NCBI GenBank assembly: GCA_020201035.1 | Contig: JAIVHO010000001.1 | Location: 43,725 to 107,724, forward strand | DNA from: Bacteroidales bacterium | Lineage (GTDB): Bacteria > Bacteroidota > Bacteroidia > Bacteroidales > VadinHA17 | DNA length: 64,000 nt | Direction of reading: 5' to 3' | In this document: positions 9,921 to 18,895 of the stretch, in pieces | Position numbering within the stretch: the stretch's first letter is position 1 | How the letters are laid out: each line of letters opens with the position of its first letter | The notes under the pieces: model-generated | Told to the model about the DNA's origin: nothing | Database searches by the model: none | The model's input: only the letters and a program-made list of their open reading frames with translations | Made by a program: the position numbers and the translations under genes

Positions 9921-12037
9921 ATGAAAACGAAAATTCTGATAACACTATCCCTGATCCTACTTGTATCATGTCAGCAGAATGTTAGTGATATGGAGTGGGG
10001 TGTAATAGTTAATCCGTCGGCTGAAATGGTTGAATCATCGGTTGTTACAGGCTGGAACAGCGACAGGAGGCCTGATAACGCAATCCATTTCTTTGATAAC
10101 ATTGCACACCATGGCACCAAAAGTCTGACCATCCATTCAGAGAAGATGGCACAGGGACGCTGGTACACCAAAGTACTGCTTAAACCTTACTCAAAATACA
10201 GGTTTACAGGCTGGATAAAGACGGATAATCTCCGGACAGGTGAAGGCGAGGGTGCCGGATTCAGGCTTGAGGGATTTGATGCGGAGTACCAGGGATTTAC
10301 CGGTACAAGTGACTGGACAGAGGTAGTATATGAGTTTGAGACGGGAGGTGATGATGCAGTTATCCTTTCATGTCTCTATGGAAACAGAAGCGGATCAAAG
10401 GGTCGTGTCTGGTTTGATGATATGTCATTTACCCTTGTCTCATCAGAGGAACTTAATCCTGCCGCTGAGATTGATGTGACTGCCGAATCTGTACCAATGC
10501 AGGAGTATATATACGGTCAGTTTATTGAACACCTCGGCAAATGCATATATGATGGTATATGGGCGGAGATGATTGAAGACCGTAAGTTCTGGTATGAACC
10601 GGGAACCAGGGAGTCGCCATGGAGAGTGGCCGGAAACAGGGAAAATATATCAATGGACAAAACCAGTTCATTTACCGGTGAACAGACCCCTCTGCTGACA
10701 GCAAGAGCCGATGAGAGTGTAAGACTTGTCCAGACCGGACTTGGGCTTAAGGAAAACATGGATTATGAGGGACATATAGTACTAAAATCATCAGGATTTA
10801 TACAAAAGGTGATGGTTACCCTCTCAGCCGGAACATTTACCGAGACGGTGGAGATTGAGGGTACCGGCACTATATATAACAGTTATCCCTTGAAATTCAG
10901 GTCGGCGCACCATACTGGGGATGCTTCAATAACAATTGAGCCTGTTGGTGCCGGACGCTTATGGATAGGAACAATCTCCCTGATGCCATCAGATAATATT
11001 GATGGATTCAGGTCAGACGTAATGCAGCTTCTTAAAGAACTCGATTCACCAGTTTACAGATGGCCGGGAGGTAATTTTGTCAGCGGATATAACTGGAAGG
11101 ATGGTATCGGTAACAGGGATAAGAGACCCCCGAGAAAAAATCCTGCCTGGACAGGTATCGAATCCAATGACGTGGGAATGCATGAATTCATCAGATTCTG
11201 TGAACTTCTGGACACTGAACCCTACATTGCTGTGACGTGGATGAGGATATCATACTAATAGCGGTTGGTGATGTTGGACCATGGGATGAGATGATGCTCA
11301 CTAACTGTTCAGATAATATGGACCTTATAAGTGAGCACTTCTATGTACAGGACTGGCATGGCGGAGGGTTAATGACTCATGTAAGGCAGGTGCCCGATGC
11401 AATTTCCGGTAAAGCAGAGGCTCACAGGAGATACCGCGAGGAAATTCCGCAGCTGCAGGGGAAAGATATACAGATATGTATGGATGAGTGGAATTACTGG
11501 TACGGGCCCCATATTTACGGAGAGCTCGGTACACGCTATTTCTATCGTGATGCAATGGGTATAGCAGCAGGTATAAATGAATTTTCAAGAAACAGTGATA
11601 TTATCTTTATGGCCAACTATGCCCAGACAGTTAATGTTATCGGTGCCATCAAGACAAGCACAACAGAGTCGGTGATGGCTTCTACCGGACAGGTGCTGAA
11701 GATGTACCGCCACCGTTTCGGAACAATACCTGTGTCTGTTTCCGGAGATACCAGACCACTGGATATCGCTGCTGCAGTAACTGAAGGCAGGGATACACTT
11801 ACTGTCTCGGTTGTCAATCCAACATATGAGCGCTTTACGGTTCCCCTTAATATCGGCGGAGCATCAATGGCAGGAGAAATGGAAATATGGAGTATTGAGG
11901 CCCCTGATGATATGGCATATAATGAGCCCGGGAGGGAAATGGCGGTAAAAATTGTAAAGCGAACCGGAAATTTCAAAGGCAACGTTATCATTGAACCGGC
12001 AGGCATAATGATATTCAGAATACCGATTGAAAAATAA
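9921..12037 (+). pseudogene. GH51 alpha-L-arabinofuranosidase with internal deletion and frameshift
   Basis: Two adjacent frames together give most of a GH51 enzyme. The first (9921-11258) has a lipobox signal peptide (LLVSC), a CBM4/9-like carbohydrate-binding region (about residues 30-175) and the first half of the catalytic barrel (YRWPGGNFVSGYNWKDGIG). It runs to ...TEPYIAV, then terminates out of frame. The second frame resumes at VDEDIILIAVGDVG near 11236 and carries the nucleophile region (CMDEWNYWYG, Glu codon 11486-11488) and the C-terminal beta-sandwich. In intact relatives about 80-90 residues lie between these points and include the GNE acid/base motif; these are absent. The enzyme is therefore predicted inactive. 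The second frame's first Met is not a real start. Confidence 0.85.
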
Positions 12038-12043
12038 GAGCAG

Positions 12044-12084
12044 GCAGGAGAGCGGGCAGAAATGACCCTGCTCTCCTGCTTTTT
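12044..12084 (+). terminator. Intrinsic terminator after the GH51 pseudogene
   Basis: GCAGGAGAGCGGG at 12044-12056 pairs with CCCTGCTCTCCTGC at 12066-12079 (one bulged base) around a 9-nt loop, followed by five T residues. It ends the glycosidase transcription unit, so the sulfatase gene 70 bp downstream needs its own promoter. Confidence 0.85.
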
Positions 12085-12153
12085 ACAGAAATATGACGTG
12101 CTGATTGTAATATAATTCAAACTCCATTTTCCGGGACCTTAAAAATAGTCTGT

Positions 12154-13599
12154 ATGAAACGAGTAACCTTTTTTCTTTTAATCCTGGTACCATTGACAAT
12201 GAATTCCTGCAGCAGGCAGAATCCTATGCCTGATGTGCTTTTTATTTCAGTAGATGATATGAACGACTGGATTACCCCTCTCGGAGGAAGGGAGCAGATG
12301 CACACACCCAACCTTGACAGGCTGGCATCCATGGGTATGCTGTTTGATAATGCCCATTGTACAGCACCGGCATGCTGCCCCTCACGAACAAGTGTTATGA
12401 CAGGGGTAAGGCCGTCAACCTCAGGTGTATATTCAAACAATAGCCAGTGGAGGGAGTCTCCTGTACTAAGGAACGCATTAACTATACCTGAGTTTTTCAG
12501 GACGATGGGATATACGGTAAAGGGAGGAGGCAAGATTTTTCACGCTCTAACGTGGATAGAGACAGCATACGGGGTTGATCAGAATGACTCAACGATATGG
12601 GACGATTACTATCCCTCTATGTCCAGATCTCTGCCTTCCACCGTATGGCCTGAAACATATTCCATTGATCAGAAAGGAACGGTAACCTGGGAAAATGTTG
12701 CAGGGAGGGGGACTCCGGGGCGACCATCCTATTTCTTTGACTTTGGTCCCATGGGGACGGATGAGGAGATGGGTGATTATAAGGTTGTAGACTGGGCAAT
12801 AAACGAACTGAACGCACCCCATGACAATCCCCTCTTTCTGGCAGTGGGAATCTTCAGACCACATATTCCATGGTTTGTACCTGAAAAATATTTCTCCCTC
12901 TATAACCAGTCAGGGAAAAACCTTCCGGAGTTTATGGAAAATGACCTTGATGATGTATCATCCGTGGGAATCAGCTGGATCAGGCGCAGCTGGCACCGAT
13001 GGATGCTTGAAAATAACGAGTGGGCCAATGCAGTTCAGGCATATGAAGCGAGTATATCCTTCTCGGATGCAATGGTTGGAAGATTAATTGACGGACTTGA
13101 GAAATCAGGTCGCGCCAATAATACCATTATTATCCTGTGGTCAGATCACGGTATGCATATTGGAGAGAAGCAGCAGTGGGAAAAGTTCACCCTCTGGGAA
13201 GAGTCGACACGCGTTCCCCTGATAGTAATAGCACCAGGAGTGACAAAATCCGGGAGCAGATCATCAGAGGCAGTAAGTCTACTGGATATATTCCCCACCC
13301 TGGTGGATCTTGCCGGAGAAGAAACCTTCACTCAGCTTGAAGGGCAGAGCCTGATCCCTCTGCTTGAAAATCCGGCATCTGTGAGGGAGGAGCCGGCAAT
13401 AACTACCTTCCATCAAAATAACCATTCCGTACGAACCGAAAGGTGGCGCTATATAAGCTATCACAACGGAGATGAGGAGCTATATGATCATCAGGCAGAC
13501 CCGGATGAGTACTATAATCTTGCATCAGATGAGCAATACAGGAAAATAATAGACAGCCTGGCAAAATGGCTGCCTGCAATCAATATAAAGGAAGAGTAG
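12154..13599 (+). CDS. Family S1 sulfatase (iduronate-2-sulfatase-like) lipoprotein
   Basis: A 481-residue formylglycine-dependent sulfatase that removes sulfate esters from glycans in the periplasm or at the cell surface. The signal peptide ends in a lipobox-like NSC (Cys19). The metal-binding DVLFISVDDMNDW motif follows immediately, and the modification site is Cys74 in CCPSR (CxPSR type), needing an anaerobic sulfatase-maturating enzyme not present here. HGMHIGEKQQW and the region around KFTLWEE are typical of the iduronate-2-sulfatase-like subgroup. The length is normal. It is downstream of the glycosidase genes but separated by a terminator. Its presence suggests that the target polysaccharide is sulfated. 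Confidence 0.85.
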   Translation: MKRVTFFLLILVPLTMNSCSRQNPMPDVLFISVDDMNDWITPLGGREQMHTPNLDRLASMGMLFDNAHCTAPACCPSRTSVMTGVRPSTSGVYSNNSQWRESPVLRNALTIPEFFRTMGYTVKGGGKIFHALTWIETAYGVDQNDSTIWDDYYPSMSRSLPSTVWPETYSIDQKGTVTWENVAGRGTPGRPSYFFDFGPMGTDEEMGDYKVVDWAINELNAPHDNPLFLAVGIFRPHIPWFVPEKYFSLYNQSGKNLPEFMENDLDDVSSVGISWIRRSWHRWMLENNEWANAVQAYEASISFSDAMVGRLIDGLEKSGRANNTIIILWSDHGMHIGEKQQWEKFTLWEESTRVPLIVIAPGVTKSGSRSSEAVSLLDIFPTLVDLAGEETFTQLEGQSLIPLLENPASVREEPAITTFHQNNHSVRTERWRYISYHNGDEELYDHQADPDEYYNLASDEQYRKIIDSLAKWLPAINIKEE

Positions 13600-13694
13600 T
13601 CTGAGGGGGTTGATCATCAGAATGGTGCTGCGGGATATTGATCAGAGTAGTCGATTTTGATAACCATCTTTAGCTCTTTTATTAAAAAACATAT

Positions 13695-13702
13695 TATCTT
13701 TG
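13695..13702 (+). promoter_or_regulatory. -7 element TATCTTTG for the tRNA-Arg tandem
   Basis: A match to TAnnTTTG ending 18 bp before the first tRNA-Arg copy. The intact copy downstream has only a weaker TTGTTTTG (13864-13871), so both copies may depend on this promoter. Confidence 0.55.
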
Positions 13703-13720
13703 CACCCGGATTTAATGAGA

Positions 13721-13839
13721 GGTTCAGTAGCTCAGCTGGATAGAGCAACGGCCTTCTAAGCCGTAGGTCGGGGGTTCGAACCGACCGCAGGGAGCTCACG
13801 AGACACGTTGAAAACGTGGTGAGTAATCCCGACTGAATT
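13721..13839 (+). pseudogene. Damaged tRNA-Arg(TCT) copy with a hairpin insertion in the T arm
   Basis: The first 60 nt (13721-13780) are identical to the intact tRNA-Arg at 13877, through the TTCGAA of the T loop. The sequence then diverges for 46 nt (13781-13826). After that, TCCCGACTGAATT (13827-13839) resembles the missing 3' end TCCCTCCTGAATC, and its CTGAATT can still pair with the 5' acceptor strand GGTTCAG (two G-U pairs). The inserted stretch folds into a long hairpin: GGGA/TCCC, CTCAC/GTGAG and CACGTT/AACGTG. A second alternative stem GGTCGG (13766-13771)/CCGACC (13781-13786) competes with the normal T arm. Without removal of the insert it cannot form a standard tRNA. Confidence 0.75.
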
Positions 13840-13876
13840 GAAAGTGGTTCTTAAAGATATTGATTGTTTTGGTACT

Positions 13877-13950
13877 GGTTCAGTAGCTCAGCTGGATAGA
13901 GCAACGGCCTTCTAAGCCGTAGGTCGGGGGTTCGAATCCCTCCTGAATCA
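13877..13950 (+). tRNA. tRNA-Arg (anticodon TCT)
   Basis: The cloverleaf is complete: acceptor GGTTCAG/CTGAATC, D arm GCTC/GAGC, anticodon stem ACGGC/GCCGT with loop CTTCTAA, and T stem GGGGG/CCCTC with loop TTCGAAT. The discriminator is A and CCA is not encoded. It reads AGA/AGG codons. It is the intact member of a tandem pair. Confidence 0.95.
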
Positions 13951-13961
13951 CAAATCAACCG

Positions 13962-13994
13962 CCCCGGTTCAAATGAGCCGGGGTTTTTGTTTTT
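13962..13994 (+). terminator. Intrinsic terminator after tRNA-Arg
   Basis: CCCCGGTTC (13962-13970) pairs with GAGCCGGGG (13975-13983) over an AAAT loop, followed by TTTTTGTTTTT. It ends the tRNA transcript. Confidence 0.9.
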
Positions 13995-14015
13995 GGCCCT
14001 GGGGAACTTATTCTT

Positions 14016-14050
14016 AAAAGCCCCTTCAGATTGATTTTGAAGGGGCTTTT
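14016..14050. terminator. Bidirectional terminator between tRNA-Arg and the convergent propeller gene
   Basis: AAAAGCCCCTTCA (14016-14028) and TGAAGGGGCTTTT (14038-14050) form a perfect 13-bp inverted repeat with A and T flanks, giving a terminator on either strand. It probably serves the minus-strand gene ending at 14071. Confidence 0.85.
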
Positions 14051-14070
14051 GAATTAGATGTATTCAGTTG

Positions 14071-17000
14071 TTAATCCAGATAATCAATCCCTGCTTCCCT
14101 TATTTTACGGTTAAGAGCAGGTATCTCCCCGTCTCTTATTGCATAAAATCTCTCAAGCTGAATATTGATCAGGGCGGTAAGCTCATCGCGTACCTCGTAT
14201 GCCTGGGCAGTTGGACGGTAATCACCTGTAGCCACAACACCCCTCAGTGCCGCCAGCTTATTGCCCAGTTTAATGGGATAATTAAGGGGATCCTGTGATG
14301 ATCTGTTTTTTGTCTGGTAGAGACTCTCTTCAATAGCCGCTAGCCTGCTGCCTGCCTTTTTGACTTCATCAACCAGCGCCAGCTCCCCTGCATCCTTCAG
14401 TTTTGCAGAAACATCAGATATTCCGGCACGCATGTCTCTTATATCCCTGATTACCTTATGTACCTCAGTCAGTTTATCACCTGTCCCGGTCAGAAAATCA
14501 AACTGTGCCTTCAGATCTTCCGGTGTTGAGTCAGTTAGGGGGTTCTGAATCAGCTTAAGGGATATATCCGCAGAATCATTATTATAAACTATCCTTGCAG
14601 TATAGTCACCCGGAAGTGTCATAGCACCGCGCAGGTTACCACCCCAGAGGATCATATTTTCTATCGTCATAACGCCCGGACAGATAAGATCCCATGATAC
14701 CAGATTCATCCCTTGCCTGACAGATAGCTCTGATACAGGCTTATGATTTCCTCTTTCAACACCAGAGATATCGGTACGGAACGATTTAACAAGTGTGTTG
14801 CTGCTGTTATGTATATCTACACGTATCCTGTCCTCTTTGCCTGGTTCACCGGAGATAAAGAATGGAATTACCATCCCCGCAAGCGGGTTCTCTCCTGTAG
14901 TTAGTGATGATCTGGATCTTCCTCCGCCAACACGGTAAAAGGGGTCAGGTGTAAAGGCTGTCATGGTGACTCCTGTCTCATTTCCTTTTGCCTGTCTCAC
15001 TATATCCAGGTAATCAAACACCCAGAATGAGCGGCCCTGTGTGGCAACAATAAGGTCATTATCCTTTATAGTAATGTCTGTTACCGGAACAACCGGCAGG
15101 TTCAGCTGAAATGGCTGCCACAATTCACCATCAGAGAAGCTGATATATACACCTGACTCAGTGCCACAGTAAAGCAAGCCTTCCCTTACCGGGTCAGCCC
15201 TTATGACCCGGGTGAAATGATCAGGGTCGATACCCTCAGTTATCAGGGTCCAGGTAGCGCCGTAGTCATTGCTCCTGAGCAGGTATGGGGTGAAGTCGTC
15301 GCTCTTGTATCTGTTAGCTGCCACATATAAACCGCCCGCTACGGTTGGGTGGGCCTCAATACTGTTGATCATGCTCCATTCAGGCAACAGTGAGGCAGGA
15401 GGTGTTACATCAGTCCAGTTTTCTCCTCCATCGCGTGTTATATATATAAGTCCATCGTCGCTCCCGGTCCAGATAACCCCGCTTTCTGTTGCAGATTCAG
15501 CCACGGTAAATATGGTACCGTAATACTCAACGCTGGTATTATCCTTTGTGATTGGTCCGCCCGAAGGCCCCATCTTCGATTTATCGTCACGTGTCAGGTC
15601 AGGTGATATCCTGGTCCATGAGTCGCCTTCGTTTTCAGTAACAAAGAGCATATTGGATGCGGCATAGAGAGCCTTAGGATTGTGACGTGAAAAGAGAATC
15701 GGGAAGTTCCATTGGAATCTCTGCTTCAATGAGTCAGCACCCCATCCCATCGGATTATCGGGCCAGATATCAACCCGTCTGCTCTCTCCGGTACGGTGGT
15801 TATACCTCTGCAGGTATCCTCCGTATGATCCGCCGTAGACAATTTCATTATCAAGAGGGTCAGGAGCTATCCAGCCGCTTTCACCTCCCGCAGTACTTTC
15901 CCAGTGCGATTCAGTTATTCCGCCTGAAAAAGTGGATGAAGCAATCCTTACCGTTGAGTTATCCTGCTGTGCTCCGTAGATTCGGTACGGGAAATGGTTG
16001 TCGGTAATTACCCGGTAGAATTGTGCTGTTGGCTGGTTCATCATTGTTGACCATCTCTCACCTCCGTCATAGGTAACCTGAGCACCACCATCATCGCCAA
16101 TTATCATCACCCGGCTGTTTGAAGGATCAATCCAGAGATCATGATGGTCGCCATGAGGTGTTCCTATCCGCGAAAAGGAACGGCCACCGTCTGTGGATTT
16201 GTGAAACTGCACATTCAGTACATAAACAGTATTCTCATCTGCAGGATCAGCATATAGCCGGGTATAGTACCAGGCCCTCTGTCTCAGATTACGGTCATCA
16301 TTGATCCGCCGCCATGAATCACCTCCGTCTTCACTGGCAAATAGTCCGCCCGCATCAGCCTCAACAAGTGCATAGATCTTTTTATTGTTCGCTTTTGAAA
16401 GGGTGACACCAATAATGCCGAGTGGGGCGTCAGGCATTCCGGGATTTTCGCTTATCCTTGTCCAGGTATCACCGCCATCCCTGCTCTTCCATAGAGCAGA
16501 GCCGGGTCCGCCACTCTCCAGGGAGTAGGGGGTTCTTCTTACCTGCCATGTTGAAGCATAGATGATACGCGGATTTGAAGGATCCAGAATAAGGTCTATT
16601 CCGCCACTGTTTTCATCCACATAAAGAATCTTTTCCCAGCTGACACCTCCATCTGTAGTACGGTAGATTCCCCTCTCACTATTGGGTCCAAAGAGGTGAC
16701 CCAGCACCGCAGCATATACAATATCCGGGTTGCGTGGATGAATCCTCAGGCGCGGTATATACTGTCCCTCGGCCAAACCGCTGTACTCCCATGACTCCCC
16801 GGCATCCACTGATTTCCAGATACCGTAACCATGTGATACATTTCCACGTATAGTCTTTTCTCCTCCGGCAGCATAGATGATATTATTGTCTGAGTCGGCC
16901 ACATCCACTGCACCTATTGTTCCACCAAAGAAACCGTCACTGATATTGATCCATGTTTCACCTTTGTCTGAAGACTTCCATACACCACCACCGGTGGCTC

Positions 17001-17214
17001 CCATATAAAACAGGTCACCATTGCCTTCAATACCCTCCACCGCTGCAGCCCTGCCTCCTCTGAAAGGTCCTATGTTTCTGTATGACAGTCCTGTAAATAT
17101 CTCCTGAGGAACAGGAGCAGGCAAGCTCTTTCTCGTATTTCTTTTTTGAGCGGCAGTCTCAGGCCCTGTCAGAGCCAGCAAAAGCAGCAATACCGGTGTA
17201 AGTAATCTTTTCAT
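14071..17214 (-). CDS. Exported BNR/VPS10-sortilin-like beta-propeller protein
   Basis: A 1047-residue secreted protein with a cleavable signal peptide (through about residue 22, ...ETAAQ). About residues 45-720 consist of WD40/YVTN/BNR-like repeats, with many Asp-box signatures of the S-x-D-x-G-x-T/S-W type (SSDKGETW, SVDAGESW, TTDGGVSW, SRDGGDTW, SEDGGDSW, TRDGGENW). These blades resemble sortilin/VPS10 and glycosyl-hydrolase BNR propellers. A beta-sandwich and a helical segment follow at the C-terminus (about 880-1047). Relatives are common in Bacteroidetes next to peptidases and are often annotated as glycosyl hydrolases, but no catalytic residues can be named, so the function is unknown. 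It is transcribed alone and convergent with the tRNA-Arg unit. Confidence 0.75.
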   Translation of the reverse strand: MKRLLTPVLLLLLALTGPETAAQKRNTRKSLPAPVPQEIFTGLSYRNIGPFRGGRAAAVEGIEGNGDLFYMGATGGGVWKSSDKGETWINISDGFFGGTIGAVDVADSDNNIIYAAGGEKTIRGNVSHGYGIWKSVDAGESWEYSGLAEGQYIPRLRIHPRNPDIVYAAVLGHLFGPNSERGIYRTTDGGVSWEKILYVDENSGGIDLILDPSNPRIIYASTWQVRRTPYSLESGGPGSALWKSRDGGDTWTRISENPGMPDAPLGIIGVTLSKANNKKIYALVEADAGGLFASEDGGDSWRRINDDRNLRQRAWYYTRLYADPADENTVYVLNVQFHKSTDGGRSFSRIGTPHGDHHDLWIDPSNSRVMIIGDDGGAQVTYDGGERWSTMMNQPTAQFYRVITDNHFPYRIYGAQQDNSTVRIASSTFSGGITESHWESTAGGESGWIAPDPLDNEIVYGGSYGGYLQRYNHRTGESRRVDIWPDNPMGWGADSLKQRFQWNFPILFSRHNPKALYAASNMLFVTENEGDSWTRISPDLTRDDKSKMGPSGGPITKDNTSVEYYGTIFTVAESATESGVIWTGSDDGLIYITRDGGENWTDVTPPASLLPEWSMINSIEAHPTVAGGLYVAANRYKSDDFTPYLLRSNDYGATWTLITEGIDPDHFTRVIRADPVREGLLYCGTESGVYISFSDGELWQPFQLNLPVVPVTDITIKDNDLIVATQGRSFWVFDYLDIVRQAKGNETGVTMTAFTPDPFYRVGGGRSRSSLTTGENPLAGMVIPFFISGEPGKEDRIRVDIHNSSNTLVKSFRTDISGVERGNHKPVSELSVRQGMNLVSWDLICPGVMTIENMILWGGNLRGAMTLPGDYTARIVYNNDSADISLKLIQNPLTDSTPEDLKAQFDFLTGTGDKLTEVHKVIRDIRDMRAGISDVSAKLKDAGELALVDEVKKAGSRLAAIEESLYQTKNRSSQDPLNYPIKLGNKLAALRGVVATGDYRPTAQAYEVRDELTALINIQLERFYAIRDGEIPALNRKIREAGIDYLD

Positions 17215-17401
17215 AACGACAGTATGTTAATTGTTAAATGATATTATCCGAAAGATATTTTTTTGAACAATGAAGATAGTAAATGCACCTTTACAGATAC
17301 ACATATCATATTCTTATTTTCAAAAAAGGTAAAAATAGGCTACGTTTATGATTTGAAAAAGGGTAAAGAAACTAACCGGTTGCAGTAAGCAGGGTTTGAC
17401 C

Positions 17402-17506
17402 ATGAAATTGATTCAACATATGCTGCGTGTGGCCTGGAGGAATTTCCGGAGAGATCAGGATTGTATACCCGGGGTAACCTCTGGAGGACAAGAGTTGCAG
17501 ATTTGA
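17402..17506 (+). pseudogene. Possible N-terminal remnant of an FtsX/MacB-like ABC permease
   Basis: A 34-codon frame begins MKLIQHMLRVAWRNFRRDQ, which resembles the conserved N-terminus of Bacteroidetes FtsX-like ABC permeases (typically ...LKIAWRNLLRNK...). After about 19 residues the similarity stops, the expected transmembrane helix is absent, and a stop follows. It is either a leftover of a deleted permease or a chance frame. The rest of the 328-bp gap (17215-17542) shows nothing. Confidence 0.3.
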
Positions 17507-17542
17507 TGTAATGACAAATAGATCAAAAATATAAGAGAAACT

Positions 17543-18781
17543 ATGAAAAGATTATACTCCATTTCCCTGATTCTGATAATAGCTCTGTCTGCAGCTTCAG
17601 GGGCAGAGCCGTCAGTGAAAGAACCTGTATCAGCAGAGTTGCAATCTCCATCTTTGCCTGAGGTATATCTGGTAACCTGTGGAACGGGGGAGGAGACATA
17701 CTCAATGTACGGCCACAGTGCCCTGAGAATTGTAGACAGAATGGCCGGTAGTGATCTGGTTTATAACTGGGGTGTATTCGATTTCAGCACACCAAATTTC
17801 GCCGTCAAGTTTGCCAGAGGCCGACTCGATTATCTGCTTGCATCCTATTCCTATCAATCATTTCTGCAGGAGTACTTCAGGGAAGAACGGTCAGTAGTTA
17901 CCCAGAGAATCAACCTGAACGCGGAGCAGACTGAAAGGCTGCAGCTACTGCTGGCTGAGAATATGAAGCCGGAGAACATAAATTACCGGTACGATTTCTT
18001 TATGGATAATTGTGCTACCCGTATAAGGGATATTCTGGAGAATGCACTGGCGGATGATCTGATTTATCCGGAGAGTGTTTCATATACCGGAACTGAAAAT
18101 GATAAAGAGCTTAAGGCAGTTAGCGATAATGATATCCCATCATTCAGGGATCGCATAAATGAGTATCAGCAGGGCAGTCTTGTCTGGCTGGATGCAGGTA
18201 TTGATCTTCTGCTCGGTTCACCGGCCGATGAAAATTGCGGATTCAGGGAATCGATGTTTTTGCCCGACTATCTGATGATAAATATGTCACAGGCATACGT
18301 GAATTCGGAAGAGGGGACGGTGTCACTGCTGGAAGAAGCCGTACCAGCCTTTGAGTTTGACCCTCCCACAATGGAGAATAGTTTTTATACCATGCCCTGG
18401 TTTCTGTTGGGGGTGGTAGTAATTATTCTTATTATTCTGACCTGGAGGATTAAAGAGGGAGCGTTTCAGAAAATTTTTGACGTGCTCTTTTTTATAATCA
18501 TGGCTGTTCTCTCCTTCCTTATGATTTTTACAAACTACCTTACTGATCATGCTGCCATGGGGAGTAACTATAATATCATATGGCTTAATCCGCTGTTACT
18601 GGCAGCACCGGTAATTATGTTTTTACGCCCGCCAAACAGGTGGTTCTGGAAGAGTCAGATTGCACTTACACTAACATTTATGGTAGTAATTGTGATTGTT
18701 AACCAGTCAATTAATCCTGCATGGATTCCTGTAATGGTGCTGCTTATAGCCAGAAGTCACTACAGGCTGACCACCTTTTAA
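17543..18781 (+). CDS. lnb: Lnb-type lipoprotein N-acyltransferase (former DUF4105)
   Basis: A 412-residue protein with a signal peptide, an N-terminal periplasmic Lnb domain and four to five C-terminal transmembrane helices (about residues 285-405). Lnb adds the third acyl chain to lipoproteins in Bacteroidetes, which lack Lnt. The NlpC/P60-like catalytic pair appears as His58 in MYGHSALRI and Cys157 in DNCATRIRD. The helices begin after a Phe/Pro-rich linker (FYTMPWFLLG). The family assignment comes from these motifs and topology. Many lipoproteins in this window would be its substrates. It stands alone, not in a clear operon. Confidence 0.75.
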   Translation: MKRLYSISLILIIALSAASGAEPSVKEPVSAELQSPSLPEVYLVTCGTGEETYSMYGHSALRIVDRMAGSDLVYNWGVFDFSTPNFAVKFARGRLDYLLASYSYQSFLQEYFREERSVVTQRINLNAEQTERLQLLLAENMKPENINYRYDFFMDNCATRIRDILENALADDLIYPESVSYTGTENDKELKAVSDNDIPSFRDRINEYQQGSLVWLDAGIDLLLGSPADENCGFRESMFLPDYLMINMSQAYVNSEEGTVSLLEEAVPAFEFDPPTMENSFYTMPWFLLGVVVIILIILTWRIKEGAFQKIFDVLFFIIMAVLSFLMIFTNYLTDHAAMGSNYNIIWLNPLLLAAPVIMFLRPPNRWFWKSQIALTLTFMVVIVIVNQSINPAWIPVMVLLIARSHYRLTTF

Positions 18782-18895
18782 CACAACTTTAACACTCTTT
18801 AACAGCCATTAAGGCCAGGGTTAATTTATTTTGTGCTGACGTTTACGGGATGTGCATTATTCAATTATTATATATGTTCTTTAAAACTTATTTAA

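Noticed and set aside
11237..12037. Separate 266-aa protein downstream of the GH51 gene
   Set aside because: Its start lies inside a conserved GH51 segment; it is the second half of the broken gene.
13721..13793. First tRNA-Arg annotated as a functional tRNA
   Set aside because: Directly after the T loop the acceptor and T-stem partners are missing; only three of five T-stem pairs form and no acceptor pairs, so it is scored as damaged.
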